DNA of 64,000 nucleotides from Brevibacterium atlanticum (GTDB taxonomy: Bacteria > Actinomycetota > Actinomycetes > Actinomycetales > Brevibacteriaceae): positions 806,001 through 870,000 of the forward strand of contig NZ_CP050152.1 of NCBI RefSeq assembly GCF_011617245.1. The letters are read 5' to 3'. Shown here one piece after another: positions 16,761 through 25,536 of the stretch (position 1 is the first letter of the stretch; the number at the start of each line of letters is the position of its first letter). The notes under the pieces were generated by a model. The model was not told where the DNA came from. It saw only the letters and a program-made list of their open reading frames with translations, and did not search any database. Both the position numbers and the translations under genes were made by a program.

Positions 16761-16800
16761 GCCAGAACTCGCCAGGTGACGGCCAGAGTTCACCAGGCGA
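16761..16800. repeat. 19-bp imperfect direct repeat over the crcB 3' end
   Basis: GCCAGAACTCGCCAGGTGA (16761-16779) and GCCAGAGTTCACCAGGCGA (16782-16800), 15/19 identical with a 21-bp period. The second copy contains the stop codon and last codons of the leftward crcB gene. Confidence 0.7.
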
Positions 16801-17170
16801 TGCCGCCGAGCCACAGTCCCGACCCCGCCGCCGCGGTCGCGACGATGAGGGTGCCGAGGCCGTTGACGAGGCTGATCGCCCACTTGCGCTCCTGAAGCAG
16901 GCGCACCGTTTCGACGCTGGCCGTCGAGAACGTCGTGTACCCGCCGAGGAAACCCGTGCCGATGACGAGATGCCACGACTCAGGCAGCAGCGCCTGCGCG
17001 GCCAGGCCCGTGAGGAATCCGAGGACGAGCGACCCGGAGACGTTGATGACGATCGTGCCCCACAGGGTCGGCCCGGTGGTGCGGGACTTGATGAGCCCAT
17101 CGAGGATCATCCGCAGCCCCGCTCCGAGGCCGCCGGCCACGGCGATCGCCGAGAACAGGAGAACACTCAT
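16790..17170 (-). CDS. crcB: CrcB/Fluc fluoride channel subunit 1
   Basis: 126 residues, four membrane helices. Fluc motifs are intact: GGLGAGLRMIL near the N-terminus, TIVINVSGSLVLGFLTG (the pore Asn) and IGTGFLGGYTTFSTASVET (phenylalanine box and Na+-binding segment). It exports fluoride as an oligomer; actinobacteria commonly need two different subunits, and the second is encoded immediately upstream with a 4-bp ATGA overlap. The pair is therefore probably a heterodimer. Confidence 0.95.
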   Translation of the reverse strand: MSVLLFSAIAVAGGLGAGLRMILDGLIKSRTTGPTLWGTIVINVSGSLVLGFLTGLAAQALLPESWHLVIGTGFLGGYTTFSTASVETVRLLQERKWAISLVNGLGTLIVATAAAGSGLWLGGIAW

Positions 17171-17661
17171 CGCGGACCCCTGTTCGTGGCAGCGTCGGCG
17201 GTGTCGCCAATGTCGGCGAGATCGGGATCCAAGGGCACCTCGCTCGCACCCGGGCCACCGCGTCTGAGGGTTCCGAGTGCGATCCCGGCCCAGGTGGCGA
17301 GCCCGCCGATGAGGACGGTAGCCAGACCGTAGCCGATTCCGAGCCCGGCACGGCCATCGCCGAGGAGGCTCGCGGCATCCGTGGCCAGTGCACTGTAGGT
17401 GGTGAATCCGCCCATGAATCCGGTGCCGACGAGGATGCGCAGCGTCCTGCGCACGCCGACGTCGGGTCCGCGGCGGGCCAGTGATTCGAGGAGGAGTCCG
17501 AGGAGGAACGCGCCGAGGATGTTGATGCCGAAGATCGCGACGGGGATCCCGTCGATCTCGGGCACGGCGAGGCTGATGCCCTCACGCGCGGCGGTCCCGA
17601 CCGTGCCGCCGAGGACGGCGAGACCGAGGTACGAGGCGCGCAGGTGAACCGGGCGGCTCAT
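17167..17661 (-). CDS. crcB: CrcB/Fluc fluoride channel subunit 2
   Basis: About 164 residues from ATG 17661 (MSRPVHLRASYLG); the open frame beyond it belongs to the upstream gene's overlap. Motifs: GGTVGTAAREGI, FGINILGAFLLGLLLE and GTGFMGGFTTYSALATDA, where the usual Phe of TTFS is Tyr. A hydrophilic C-terminal tail of about 30 residues follows the last helix. It overlaps subunit 1 by four bases and the stress-protein remnant upstream by four bases, so all three are one translationally coupled operon. Confidence 0.93.
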   Translation of the reverse strand: MSRPVHLRASYLGLAVLGGTVGTAAREGISLAVPEIDGIPVAIFGINILGAFLLGLLLESLARRGPDVGVRRTLRILVGTGFMGGFTTYSALATDAASLLGDGRAGLGIGYGLATVLIGGLATWAGIALGTLRRGGPGASEVPLDPDLADIGDTADAATNRGPR

Positions 17662-17921
17662 GCCCGCTCCGCCTCCGCGAGTCGATCGAGCTCCCACGTG
17701 GGGCCACCGGCGAGCACCCGAGTCGACCATGCGACGTTCCTGCCCTCAAGAGTGCGGGAGATGTCGGCGAGGATGTCGGCATCGAGGTCGGCGTCGAAGC
17801 GTTCGGCGAAGGTCGCGGCTGTCTCGAGCACCTCGGCGGGCTGATCGGGCACGAGGCCGACGACGAAGCGGGTGCGCGTGTCCGGTCGTGTCTGTTCGCC
17901 TGTATCCGGCTGGGGGGTCAT
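17658..17921 (-). pseudogene. Shortened universal-stress-protein-like gene at the head of the crcB operon
   Basis: 87 residues. RFVVGLVPDQPAEVLETAATFAERFDADL matches the first strand and helix of actinobacterial UspA proteins found upstream of crcB, and NVAWSTRVLAGGPTWELDRLAE matches a later strand-helix. The piece normally between these, and the C-terminal half with the G-x2-G-x9-G-S/T nucleotide motif, are absent. The frame then stops inside the crcB start (TGA overlapping ATG). It has a good start (GTAGGA before ATG 17921), so it is translated at least as a leader for coupling. Either a decayed gene kept for translation or a minimal Usp-like protein. Confidence 0.65.
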
Positions 17922-18161
17922 CTGTTTCCTACCTTTCGGGCATGCTGGCGCCGGTTGAGGTAGGGACTGTTGTCGGCTCTCCGGGTTCGGAGTGTCTCTC
18001 CGGTTCGGAAATCGCAGAAGCCGAGGTTGGGTGCGGCGAGCCCCACCGCCGCGACGCGCACGCGCCGGAATCGACGCACACGAGACCTCTACATTGTGAC
18101 ATATGAGGAGACTGGGCGGAGCTCAGACCTGGGTATGATGCGGCGGGTGAGCCCGGCCCAC

Positions 18162-18167
18162 TAGCAT
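18162..18167 (+). promoter_or_regulatory. -10 box TAGCAT, leaderless start of the kinase gene
   Basis: TAGCAT followed by 7 nt and ATG 18175, the spacing expected when transcription begins at the start codon. Confidence 0.6.
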
Positions 18168-18174
18168 GAGAGCC

Positions 18175-19800
18175 ATGGAGTCCCGCACCTACCCGGCCAC
18201 CGCCTCGTCGGACAGAGACACGGGAGGTCCCGGTCGATTCGACCGCCTGCGGAGGTACCTCACAGCGCGTCCCTGGATCCTCGACTCGCTCGTCTGGGCA
18301 CTGCCCGTCACGTTCTTCGGCGTCCTCACTGCAGTCTCCATCGCGCAGACGAACGTCGTGTCCATGGTGCCGCCGTTCGTCCAGATCGCCATCGCCCTGC
18401 TTCAGACAGTTCCGCTGGCGCTGCGACGCACCCGCCCCCTGCTCAGCTCGTCGGTCATCGCCTCGGGTTTCCTGCTCGGCGTGATCACGATGACGGGCCC
18501 CAACCTCGGCGTCATCGCCGTCCCGCTCACCGTCTTCTCGACGACGGCATGGGGCAGCCGCGTGCACGGACGCATCGTGCTCGGCCTCGGACTGACCGGC
18601 TCGGTGCTGCTGGGCGGATGGATCTACCTCGTGCTCCTGCAGTCGACGATCGGCCCCGGATCCAGGCCCCTCGAAGCGGGGTCGTACCTGCTGCTCGGCA
18701 CGGTGGTGGCGCTGTCTGCGGCGATCGTACTCATCGCCTGGCTGCTCGGCGGAGTCGGTTATCGCCGGCGCCGGGAGCTCGAGAGCATCTGGGAGCGCAA
18801 TCGCCTGCTCGAACAGGAACGCGAATCGGAGACACGGCTGGCCGCCGACGCCGAACGCATGCGCATCGCCCGCGAGATGCACGACGTCATCGCCCATTCC
18901 CTCTCCGTCATCATCGCGCAGGCCGACGGCGGGCGTTTCGCTGCGAAAGCGGATCCTGACAAGGCCGCCGAGGTGCTCGAGACGATCGCCGGGACCGGCA
19001 GGGACGCGCTCGCGCAGACCCGATCCCTGCTCGGCTTCCTTCGCTCCGATGAGGACTCCGGTCGGACGGCGGCACCGCTGCCGGCTATTTCGGATCTCGA
19101 TTCGCTGGTCAGCGATCTGCGTTCGGCGGGGCTCGCGGTCTCACTCGTCGGAGTCGAGACGGTGAAGAACGACCTGCTGCCCGACGGCGCGTCGCTCGCT
19201 GTCTACCGCATCGTCCAGGAGGCGTTGACGAACGTGCTCAAGCACGCCGGCAGCGGTGCCCGCGCGCACGTGTCGCTGCAGCTCGACGGCGACGATCTCA
19301 TCACCCGCATCAGCGATGACGGGGGCGGTGCCGGCGGCGCTGGCAGTGTGAACGGTGTCGGGGGTGCTGGTGCTCAGGGCGGCCGAGGCCACGGCATCGT
19401 CGGCATGCGCGAACGTGCCTCACTCTACGGAGGTTCGCTGACGGCCCGCCCGATCCGGTCGACAGGCGTCGGACGTCCGGGCGGCAAGGAGTCGGGGCGG
19501 GGCACAGTCGGTCAGGATGACTCCCGTCGGGACGTGCCCGGGTTCGCCTCCGGCAATGTGCCCGGTCACGCCTTCGGATCGACGACGGGATTCCTCGTCG
19601 AGGCCCGATTCCCGGTGGCGCGTCGGCTCGGCGCTGCCCCTGCCTCCGTTGGGGAGGGTGCGCGGGCGGACGTCGCCGGACCGAGTGTGCCGGGCGACGT
19701 CGCCGAGGCGGGTGCGCCGGAGGCCGATGGTGAGGCGGCCGCGCCGAGCGATGCCTCGGCGGTCGCCCCCAGCAACGCCGAGGCAGAGGGCCGACGATGA
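18175..19800 (+). CDS. NarL-type sensor histidine kinase
   Basis: About 541 residues starting at ATG 18175, chosen because TAGCAT lies seven bases upstream. The N-terminus has about five membrane helices (to about residue 190). A coiled segment (ELESIWERNRLLEQERESETRLAADAERM) leads to the HisKA_3 dimerisation box REMHDVIAHSLSVI with phospho-His at about residue 236, and the ATPase domain has N-box IVQEALTNVLKHAG and G-boxes DDGGG and GHGIVGMRERASLYGGSL. A glycine-rich loop precedes the second G-box, about 42 polar residues are inserted before the last ATPase strands (TTGFLVEARFPVA), and a 55-residue Ala/Pro/Glu tail follows. Four-base overlap with the regulator gene. Confidence 0.9.
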   Translation: MESRTYPATASSDRDTGGPGRFDRLRRYLTARPWILDSLVWALPVTFFGVLTAVSIAQTNVVSMVPPFVQIAIALLQTVPLALRRTRPLLSSSVIASGFLLGVITMTGPNLGVIAVPLTVFSTTAWGSRVHGRIVLGLGLTGSVLLGGWIYLVLLQSTIGPGSRPLEAGSYLLLGTVVALSAAIVLIAWLLGGVGYRRRRELESIWERNRLLEQERESETRLAADAERMRIAREMHDVIAHSLSVIIAQADGGRFAAKADPDKAAEVLETIAGTGRDALAQTRSLLGFLRSDEDSGRTAAPLPAISDLDSLVSDLRSAGLAVSLVGVETVKNDLLPDGASLAVYRIVQEALTNVLKHAGSGARAHVSLQLDGDDLITRISDDGGGAGGAGSVNGVGGAGAQGGRGHGIVGMRERASLYGGSLTARPIRSTGVGRPGGKESGRGTVGQDDSRRDVPGFASGNVPGHAFGSTTGFLVEARFPVARRLGAAPASVGEGARADVAGPSVPGDVAEAGAPEADGEAAAPSDASAVAPSNAEAEGRR

Positions 19801-20639
19801 GCGAGAACACTGACGCGGCACTGCGCGTCGTCCTCGTCGACGACCAGTCCCTCGTGCGTGCGGGCTTCGCGATGGTCATCGACTCACAGCCGGACCTCAG
19901 TGTCGTCGGCCAGGCCGGCGACGGTGCGGCCGGAGTCGAAACCATCCGGACGCAGCAGCCCGACATCGTGCTCATGGACGTGCGGATGCCGCGCGTCGAC
20001 GGGATCGACGCCACCGAACAGATCCTCGCGCTCGCCGACTCCGGGCAGATCCGGACCCCGAAGATCATCGTGCTCACGACCTTCGACGATGACGATTACG
20101 CCCTGCGAGCGCTGCGCGCCGGAGCCTCCGGATTCCTCCTCAAGGACACCCTGCCCGAGGTTCTCCTCGACTCGATCCGCACCGTCGTCGACGGGGGAGC
20201 GGTCATCGCCCCCACCACGACCAGACGCCTGCTCGACAATCAGCTGCTGCCCCACCTCGGCGGCGGTGATCCTGCTGCGATGGAGGCAGCCGGACATGGA
20301 CGCGCAGGTGGACACGGGTCGGCGGACGGCGGGCACGGACCGGTGGATCCGGGCGGGCACGGACCGTCGGCAGGCGAACACCGGGCGGGCCCGGCGTCGA
20401 CGCCGCTGCTCGATGACGCGGATGCCCGCCGGCTCGCATCGCTGACTCCGCGCGAGCGGGAAGTGCTCGTGCTCATCGCCACCGGTCTGTCGAACACAGA
20501 GATCGGCGAGCGGCTCTTTCTCGCGCAGCCGACGGTGAAGACCCACGTCGGCCGCATCCTCATGAAGCTCGAGGTCCGGGACCGTGTCCAGGCCGTCGTC
20601 CTCGCCTACGAAGCCGGACTCGTCGGCCCCGGACAGTGA
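19797..20639 (+). CDS. NarL/LuxR-type response regulator with Gly/His-rich linker
   Basis: 280 residues. Receiver domain: VDDQ acidic pocket at residues 15-16, phospho-acceptor Asp61 in IVLMDVRMP, and LTTFDDDDYALRALRAGASGFLLKD. The output domain is LuxR-type (LTPREREVLVLIATGLSNTEIGERLFLAQPTVKTHVGRIL). Between them, about residues 155-205, is an unusual linker with repeated Gly-His (AAGHGRAGGHGSADGGHGP and onward) instead of the usual short connector. It is coupled to the kinase gene by ATGA. A palindrome (20662) between this gene and the ABC transporter is a likely binding site. Confidence 0.92.
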   Translation: MSENTDAALRVVLVDDQSLVRAGFAMVIDSQPDLSVVGQAGDGAAGVETIRTQQPDIVLMDVRMPRVDGIDATEQILALADSGQIRTPKIIVLTTFDDDDYALRALRAGASGFLLKDTLPEVLLDSIRTVVDGGAVIAPTTTRRLLDNQLLPHLGGGDPAAMEAAGHGRAGGHGSADGGHGPVDPGGHGPSAGEHRAGPASTPLLDDADARRLASLTPREREVLVLIATGLSNTEIGERLFLAQPTVKTHVGRILMKLEVRDRVQAVVLAYEAGLVGPGQ

Positions 20640-20661
20640 ACCCGGCGGGGTCCTCGCGCGC

Positions 20662-20683
20662 GTGTCATCCCCAGGTATGACAC
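20662..20683. promoter_or_regulatory. Palindromic site before the ABC transporter operon
   Basis: GTGTCAT-CCCCAGGT-ATGACAC, perfect 7-bp arms, in the 130-bp gap between the response regulator and ABC genes. Inverted repeats of this form are typical targets of dimeric LuxR-type response regulators. Confidence 0.6.
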
Positions 20684-20769
20684 TCCATCGCCGAGGCGGC
20701 CGCTGAGTTCCTCGAAGACCATCCTCCGGTCCGATGCGCCCAGGTGGGGGCGGCGACGAGAGTGGAGGC

Positions 20770-21618
20770 ATGAACACAACACCGACGAATCACGACCCCC
20801 GACAGTCCCCATCCGCGATCCAGGCGATCGGCCTGCGCAAGACCTACGGCGAAGGCGACGCGATGGTCCGACCACTCGACAACCTCAGCCTCGACATCGA
20901 AACCGGTCGCTTCACCGCGATCATGGGACCCTCAGGATCCGGGAAGTCGACGCTGCTCAACATGCTCGCCGGACTCGATACCCCCGATTCCGGTGAGGTC
21001 TTCATCGGCGAGACCCCGCTGTCGAAGCTGAGCGACCGCCGCCTCACCGCGATCCGCCGCGACCGCATCGGCTTCGTCTTCCAGTCCTTCAACCTCGTGC
21101 CGGCGATGAACGCCGAGGAGAACATCCTCCTGCCCTCGCAGCTGACCGGGGCGAAACCGGACCGGCAGATGTTCCGCCGCATCGTCGACCTCCTCGGCCT
21201 CGGTGAGCGTCTCAAGCACCGACCGCACGAACTCTCCGGCGGCCAGCAGCAGCGCGTCGCCGTCGCCCGGGCGCTGGTGGCCCGGCCCGATGTCATCGTC
21301 GCCGACGAACCCACCGGCAACCTCGACTCGAACGCCGGAGAGGAGGTGCTCGGCATCCTGCGGGCCTCGGTCGACGAACTCGGCCAGACCGTCGTCATGG
21401 TCACCCACGACCCGCGCGCCGCCGCACGCGCCGATCGCGTCGTCCTGCTCGCCGACGGCCGTCTCGCCGGGGAACTCACCTCGCCCGACCCTGATTCCGT
21501 GGCCGCTGCCCTGATGAACGTGACGAACGCACAGGCACGCGGCACCGTCCCGGCAGGCTCCACTGCTGCCGGCACCCCCTCGGCGGGATCCGCTCCGCTG
21601 TCGGGAGGTGCCCGATGA
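20770..21618 (+). CDS. ABC transporter ATP-binding protein, MacB/LolD type
   Basis: About 282 residues from ATG 20770 (MNTTPTNHDPRQSP). GGAGG is only one base away from that ATG, so ATG 20734 or another start cannot be excluded. Walker A MGPSGSGKSTLLN, signature LSGGQQQRVAVARAL, Walker B VIVADEPTGNLD and the switch histidine VTHD are all intact. The C-terminus carries an extra Ala/Gly/Pro/Ser tail of about 30 residues. It energises the FtsX-type permease encoded with a 4-bp overlap. This family exports peptides and antibiotics or works in envelope lipid handling; the adjacent two-component system suggests envelope-stress control. Confidence 0.93.
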   Translation: MNTTPTNHDPRQSPSAIQAIGLRKTYGEGDAMVRPLDNLSLDIETGRFTAIMGPSGSGKSTLLNMLAGLDTPDSGEVFIGETPLSKLSDRRLTAIRRDRIGFVFQSFNLVPAMNAEENILLPSQLTGAKPDRQMFRRIVDLLGLGERLKHRPHELSGGQQQRVAVARALVARPDVIVADEPTGNLDSNAGEEVLGILRASVDELGQTVVMVTHDPRAAARADRVVLLADGRLAGELTSPDPDSVAAALMNVTNAQARGTVPAGSTAAGTPSAGSAPLSGGAR

Positions 21619-24188
21619 TCCGCATCGCCTGGTCCAATCTGCGCGGCGCCTCAGGAAGGCTCGGGGCCGCGGTCATCGCGATCGCCGTCTCGGTCGCCTT
21701 CATCGTCGCCTCCCTCCTCTTCTCCCAGGCCTTCGGCGATACCCTGCGCAACCAGGTGCAGGCCGAATGGGCCGGCGCCGATGTCGCAGTCACCGCGGCC
21801 GACTCCGCTGATGAGGGAGCCACGGTCGACGCTGGGGCAGAGTCCTCTCCGCTGACCGAATCGCTCGCGTCGACCATCTCCGACGCCGAGGGTGTGAGGA
21901 GCGCCCAGCTCACCGAATCCGCCTTCGTCTCGGTCACCTCGTCAGGCACCTCGGTGTCGGGGACGGCGACGAACGTCCCCGACGGCCAACAGGACCTCCT
22001 CGAGGGATCGGCCCCCGCCGACGATGACGACGTCATGCTCAGGGAAGCCGACGCGAAGACTCTCGGGGTCGGCGTCGGCGACACGCTCACCCTCGGAACC
22101 TTCGACGGTTCGGGCCGCAGTTCGGACGACGGCCCGACGCTCACGGTCTCCGGAATCATGCCCGGCTCCTCGTCGACCGGTATCGACCTCTACCTCACCG
22201 ACGCGGGGCTGAAGTCGGCGCCGGGCGAACTCGTCCCGGACTCGATCCGAGTCGTCGCGGACGAGGGAACCGACCGGGACACACTCGCCGAGTCGGTCAC
22301 GAGCGCCGTCTCCGAGGCCGGGGTCGGTGACGCCGCGACGGTGCAGACCGTCGACGAGGTCGTCGAGGACCAGCTCGAATCGCTCTCCGATTCCACCGAT
22401 ATGCTCTCGACGATCGGCATCGCCTTCGGTCTGCTCGCGGCAGGAGTCGCCGCGCTCGTCATCTCGAACACCTTCAATGTGCTCGTCGCCTCTCGTACCC
22501 GCGTGCTCGCCCTCTTCCGCGCCGTCGGCGCCTCACGGTCGCAAGTGCGCGGGGCTGCGATCGTCGAGAGTCTCAGCCTCGGCATCATCGGATCCGTGCT
22601 CGGCCTCGGCCTCGGATACCTCCTCGGATGGGGACTCTCGGCAGCCGCGCGAGCGTTCTGGATGCCCGAATTCGGCGAGGTGGCCGTGACCCCCGCGGCC
22701 CTCATCGTCGGTCCGGCCGTCGGCATCCTCGTCACCGTCGCCGCGGGACTCATCCCGGCGATCCGGTCCTCACGGGTCTCACCCATCGAGGCTCTGCGCC
22801 CCGTGGATGTGCCTGCCGCAGCTCCGCGCATCCGCTGGGTGCGCCTGAGCCTGGCGATCGTCGTCGGCGCGATCGGAATCGGAGTCTGCCTGGCCGGTGC
22901 CACCTCCCAGTCCGTGGTGCTCGGCATCCTCGGCTGCTTCGCCCTCTTCGTGGCGCTGCTGCTCGGCACGCGGGTGTTCGTGCCGCCGCTCGTGGCACTG
23001 CTCGCCCGGATCCTCGCGCTCGTCACCCGGCGCTCGCCGAGCGTGCAGCTGGCCGGGCGATCGGCGAGCACAGCGGGCGGACGAACCGCCTCGACGACGG
23101 GAGCTCTGCTCATCGGCATCACGCTGGTCACCGCGGTCGTCGTCGGTTCGGCGAGCCTGCAGCGCACACTCGAACTCGCGACCGCGAAGGACACGCCCGT
23201 CGACCTCGTGGTCTCGGAGGCCGGTGCGGGATCTGGTGCTGGGTCGGGTGCCAGCTCTGGGATCGGGAAGAAGGCCGAATCCGTGCTCGATGACTCTCCG
23301 ATCGTCGAGGACCGGGTGAACGTTCCTGCCGCCTCCGCCTCGGTGGAGGTCGACGGACACACAAGCTCCGATGATCTTGCGATCACCAGCACCGAGGCGG
23401 CCGCCGATACCGATGTCGTCCGCAGCGACGGATACGACGTCGACCAGGGCACGGTGATGCTCGACCCGACGTCGGTGGGCATCGATGATTCCGCGGACGA
23501 TATCGACGGCGGATCCGCGACGATCAGCATCGGCGGGAAGGAGACCGTGCTCAAGGTCGTCACCTCGTACGACGTCCCCGCGGGGACGGCCCTGGTGAGC
23601 GGGGAGGACGCCGAACACATCGATGCTGCCGCCGGGGACGACCTCGGCGAGCAGACCTGGGCGAAGATCTCCGACGATGCGTCGACGTCTCAGGTCGAGG
23701 CGCTGGGTTCCGAACTCGACGCCGTCGGGGTGAAGGCCGACGCGGGACCGGCACAGAATCGCGCGGAGTTCGCGTCGATGTTCCAGGTGGCGCTGGCCGT
23801 GGTGCTCGGACTGCTCGCCGCCGCCGTGGTCATTGCGGTGATCGGGGTGAGCAATACGCTCACGCTCTCGGTCATCGACCGACGCCGGGAGGGCGCGCTG
23901 CTGCGTGCACTCGGGTTCACCCGGCGGGCGATGTCACGGATGATCACCATCGAATCGCTGCTGATGACGGTCATCGCCCTCGTCGTCGGGGCCGGCGTCG
24001 GGACGTTCTTCGGCTGGGTCGGGACCGCCTCGATCACCCCGGCGGGCTCGGACCCGGTGCTGTCCGTGCCGCCGGGCCAGGTCGGACTGATTGCGGTGGC
24101 CGCGATCCTCGCTGCGGTCCTCGCCTCGGCGATCCCAGCCCGCTCGATGTCGCGCATCGCTCCGGCCAAGGGCATGAGCATGGAGTGA
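21615..24188 (+). CDS. FtsX-like ABC permease with two FtsX domains
   Basis: 857 residues. An N-terminal helix (MIRIAWSNLRGASGRLGAAVIAIAV), an extracytoplasmic domain of about 220 residues, then FtsX domain 1 (helices around residues 265-400, ending in RSSRVSPIEALRPVDV). A linker with two more helices, a second extracytoplasmic domain and C-terminal FtsX domain 2 (SMFQVALAVVLGLLAAAVVIAVIGVSNTLTLSVIDRRREGALLRALG) follow. The layout is that of actinobacterial MacB-like duplicated permeases. Both outer domains are rich in Asp, Ser and Thr with few Lys. ATGA overlap with the ATPase gene. Confidence 0.92.
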   Translation: MIRIAWSNLRGASGRLGAAVIAIAVSVAFIVASLLFSQAFGDTLRNQVQAEWAGADVAVTAADSADEGATVDAGAESSPLTESLASTISDAEGVRSAQLTESAFVSVTSSGTSVSGTATNVPDGQQDLLEGSAPADDDDVMLREADAKTLGVGVGDTLTLGTFDGSGRSSDDGPTLTVSGIMPGSSSTGIDLYLTDAGLKSAPGELVPDSIRVVADEGTDRDTLAESVTSAVSEAGVGDAATVQTVDEVVEDQLESLSDSTDMLSTIGIAFGLLAAGVAALVISNTFNVLVASRTRVLALFRAVGASRSQVRGAAIVESLSLGIIGSVLGLGLGYLLGWGLSAAARAFWMPEFGEVAVTPAALIVGPAVGILVTVAAGLIPAIRSSRVSPIEALRPVDVPAAAPRIRWVRLSLAIVVGAIGIGVCLAGATSQSVVLGILGCFALFVALLLGTRVFVPPLVALLARILALVTRRSPSVQLAGRSASTAGGRTASTTGALLIGITLVTAVVVGSASLQRTLELATAKDTPVDLVVSEAGAGSGAGSGASSGIGKKAESVLDDSPIVEDRVNVPAASASVEVDGHTSSDDLAITSTEAAADTDVVRSDGYDVDQGTVMLDPTSVGIDDSADDIDGGSATISIGGKETVLKVVTSYDVPAGTALVSGEDAEHIDAAAGDDLGEQTWAKISDDASTSQVEALGSELDAVGVKADAGPAQNRAEFASMFQVALAVVLGLLAAAVVIAVIGVSNTLTLSVIDRRREGALLRALGFTRRAMSRMITIESLLMTVIALVVGAGVGTFFGWVGTASITPAGSDPVLSVPPGQVGLIAVAAILAAVLASAIPARSMSRIAPAKGMSME

Positions 24189-24193
24189 GCCGA

Positions 24194-24234
24194 CGGCCCC
24201 GGCACGCGCCGCGGTTCCGACCTGGTCGGGGCCG
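24194..24234 (+). terminator. Weak GC-rich hairpin after the permease gene
   Basis: CGGCCCCG pairs with CGGGGCCG across a 25-nt loop that itself can fold. No T tract follows, so this is a tentative call. Confidence 0.35.
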
Positions 24235-24285
24235 CGGTGCGTCCGTGCATGAGCGGGGCGGGCCGCCTCGGCGAAGGTCGGGGAC

Positions 24286-25536
24286 TCAGCCGCGCTGGCG
24301 ATCGAGCGCCCGACGCAGACGCTGCAGGCCCTCGTCGATGCGGTCGGGGGTGTTCGAGGCGAAGCACAGGCGCAGGGCATTCGAGAAGTGCCCGGCCGGG
24401 GAGAACGCGGGGCCCGGAATATAGGCGACACCCTCCTCCAAGGCGGTGGGCATGAGCGCTTCGGTGTTGATCGATTCGTCCTCGAAGGTCACCCACAGGA
24501 AGAACCCGCCGTCGGGATCGGTGGCCCTGACCTCGCCGGGGAAGTGGCGCTGGAGGCCGTCGGCCATGGTGATCTTGCGCTCCCGGTAGGTCTCGCGCAA
24601 GGTCGCCACGTGTGTCTCCGCACCGCCCTCGGACAGCCAGCGGGCGATGAGGTGCTGGTTGGGCACGGGTGCGCAGGTGTCCATCGTCTGCTTCGCATTG
24701 ACGGCGAGGTCGCGGACGGCGGGGTCGACGTCGATCCAGCCGACCCGCAGTCCCGGGGCGACGAATTTCGAGAAGGTGTGGACGCCGAAGATGAGGGGAT
24801 CGTTCGGGCTGAGATCGCTCAGCGCGGGAATCGACTCGCCCTCGAAGCGGAGCATGCCGTAAGGATTGTCCTCGATGATGACCGAACCGTGCCGGTGGGC
24901 GAAGGCCAGCAGACGTTCGCGGCGGGGCAGGGACATCGTCACCCCGGCCGGATTCTGGAACGTCGGCACCGTATAGATGACCTTCGGCGCCCGACCGGTG
25001 CGGGCGGTGTGCTCGTCGAGTGCCTCGACCTGCATGCCGTCCTCGTCGACGGGGATCTCGAGGATCTCCGCCTCGTAGCTCATGGCCGTGGCCGAACCGT
25101 TGGTGTAGGTGGGGGACTCGCACGCGACGAGGTCGCCGGGGCTGACGAAGAGCTTGAACCCGAGGTCGAGGCCCTGCATGCCGCCCGAGGTGATGAGGAG
25201 GCGATCGAGGTTGCCCTGCTGTTCGGTCGGGATCTGCTCGGTGGAGGCGAGATATTCGTGGAGGGCCTCGAGGAGGACCGGTTCGCCCTTCGTCTCCCCA
25301 TAGGTGAAGTTCGCCGGCGAGAAGACGTCGCCGGCGATTCGCGCGAAGTCATCGGCCGGCAGCATGTCCGGAGCGGGAGCGCCCATCCCGAACTTGACGA
25401 TGTCGTGATCGTAGGCGGCCAGCAGCGTGGTGGAGGCGTCGATGACGGATCCGACGAGCTTGTCGCGGCGGCTGGCGTAGGGCAGGGCCGGGTTCTGCGA
25501 AGAATTCGTGGCCAGGTTCACTGAGGTGGTGGACAT
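24286..25536 (-). CDS. PLP-dependent aminotransferase, MocR/LysN (2-aminoadipate transaminase-like) family
   Basis: About 416 residues from ATG 25536 with AAAGGAGG upstream. Fold-type I aminotransferase: LLITSGGMQGLDLGFKLFVSPGD, YTVPTFQNPAGVTM (cofactor-contacting Asn), IIEDNPYGMLRFEG (Asp-x-Pro-Tyr) and the Schiff-base lysine in HTFSKFVAPGLRVGW at about residue 250. There is no N-terminal GntR DNA-binding domain, so this is an enzyme and not a MocR regulator. The likely reaction is transamination of 2-aminoadipate, aromatic or branched amino acids; which one cannot be fixed. It stands alone on its strand. Confidence 0.88.
   Translation of the reverse strand: MSTTSVNLATNSSQNPALPYASRRDKLVGSVIDASTTLLAAYDHDIVKFGMGAPAPDMLPADDFARIAGDVFSPANFTYGETKGEPVLLEALHEYLASTEQIPTEQQGNLDRLLITSGGMQGLDLGFKLFVSPGDLVACESPTYTNGSATAMSYEAEILEIPVDEDGMQVEALDEHTARTGRAPKVIYTVPTFQNPAGVTMSLPRRERLLAFAHRHGSVIIEDNPYGMLRFEGESIPALSDLSPNDPLIFGVHTFSKFVAPGLRVGWIDVDPAVRDLAVNAKQTMDTCAPVPNQHLIARWLSEGGAETHVATLRETYRERKITMADGLQRHFPGEVRATDPDGGFFLWVTFEDESINTEALMPTALEEGVAYIPGPAFSPAGHFSNALRLCFASNTPDRIDEGLQRLRRALDRQRG

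Noticed and set aside
17922..18174. Fluoride riboswitch upstream of the crcB operon
   Set aside because: I looked for the conserved crcB-motif pseudoknot before the stress-protein remnant and could not find it; a covariance search would be needed.
24286..25536. MocR-type transcriptional regulator
   Set aside because: There is no N-terminal GntR winged helix; only the aminotransferase domain is present.
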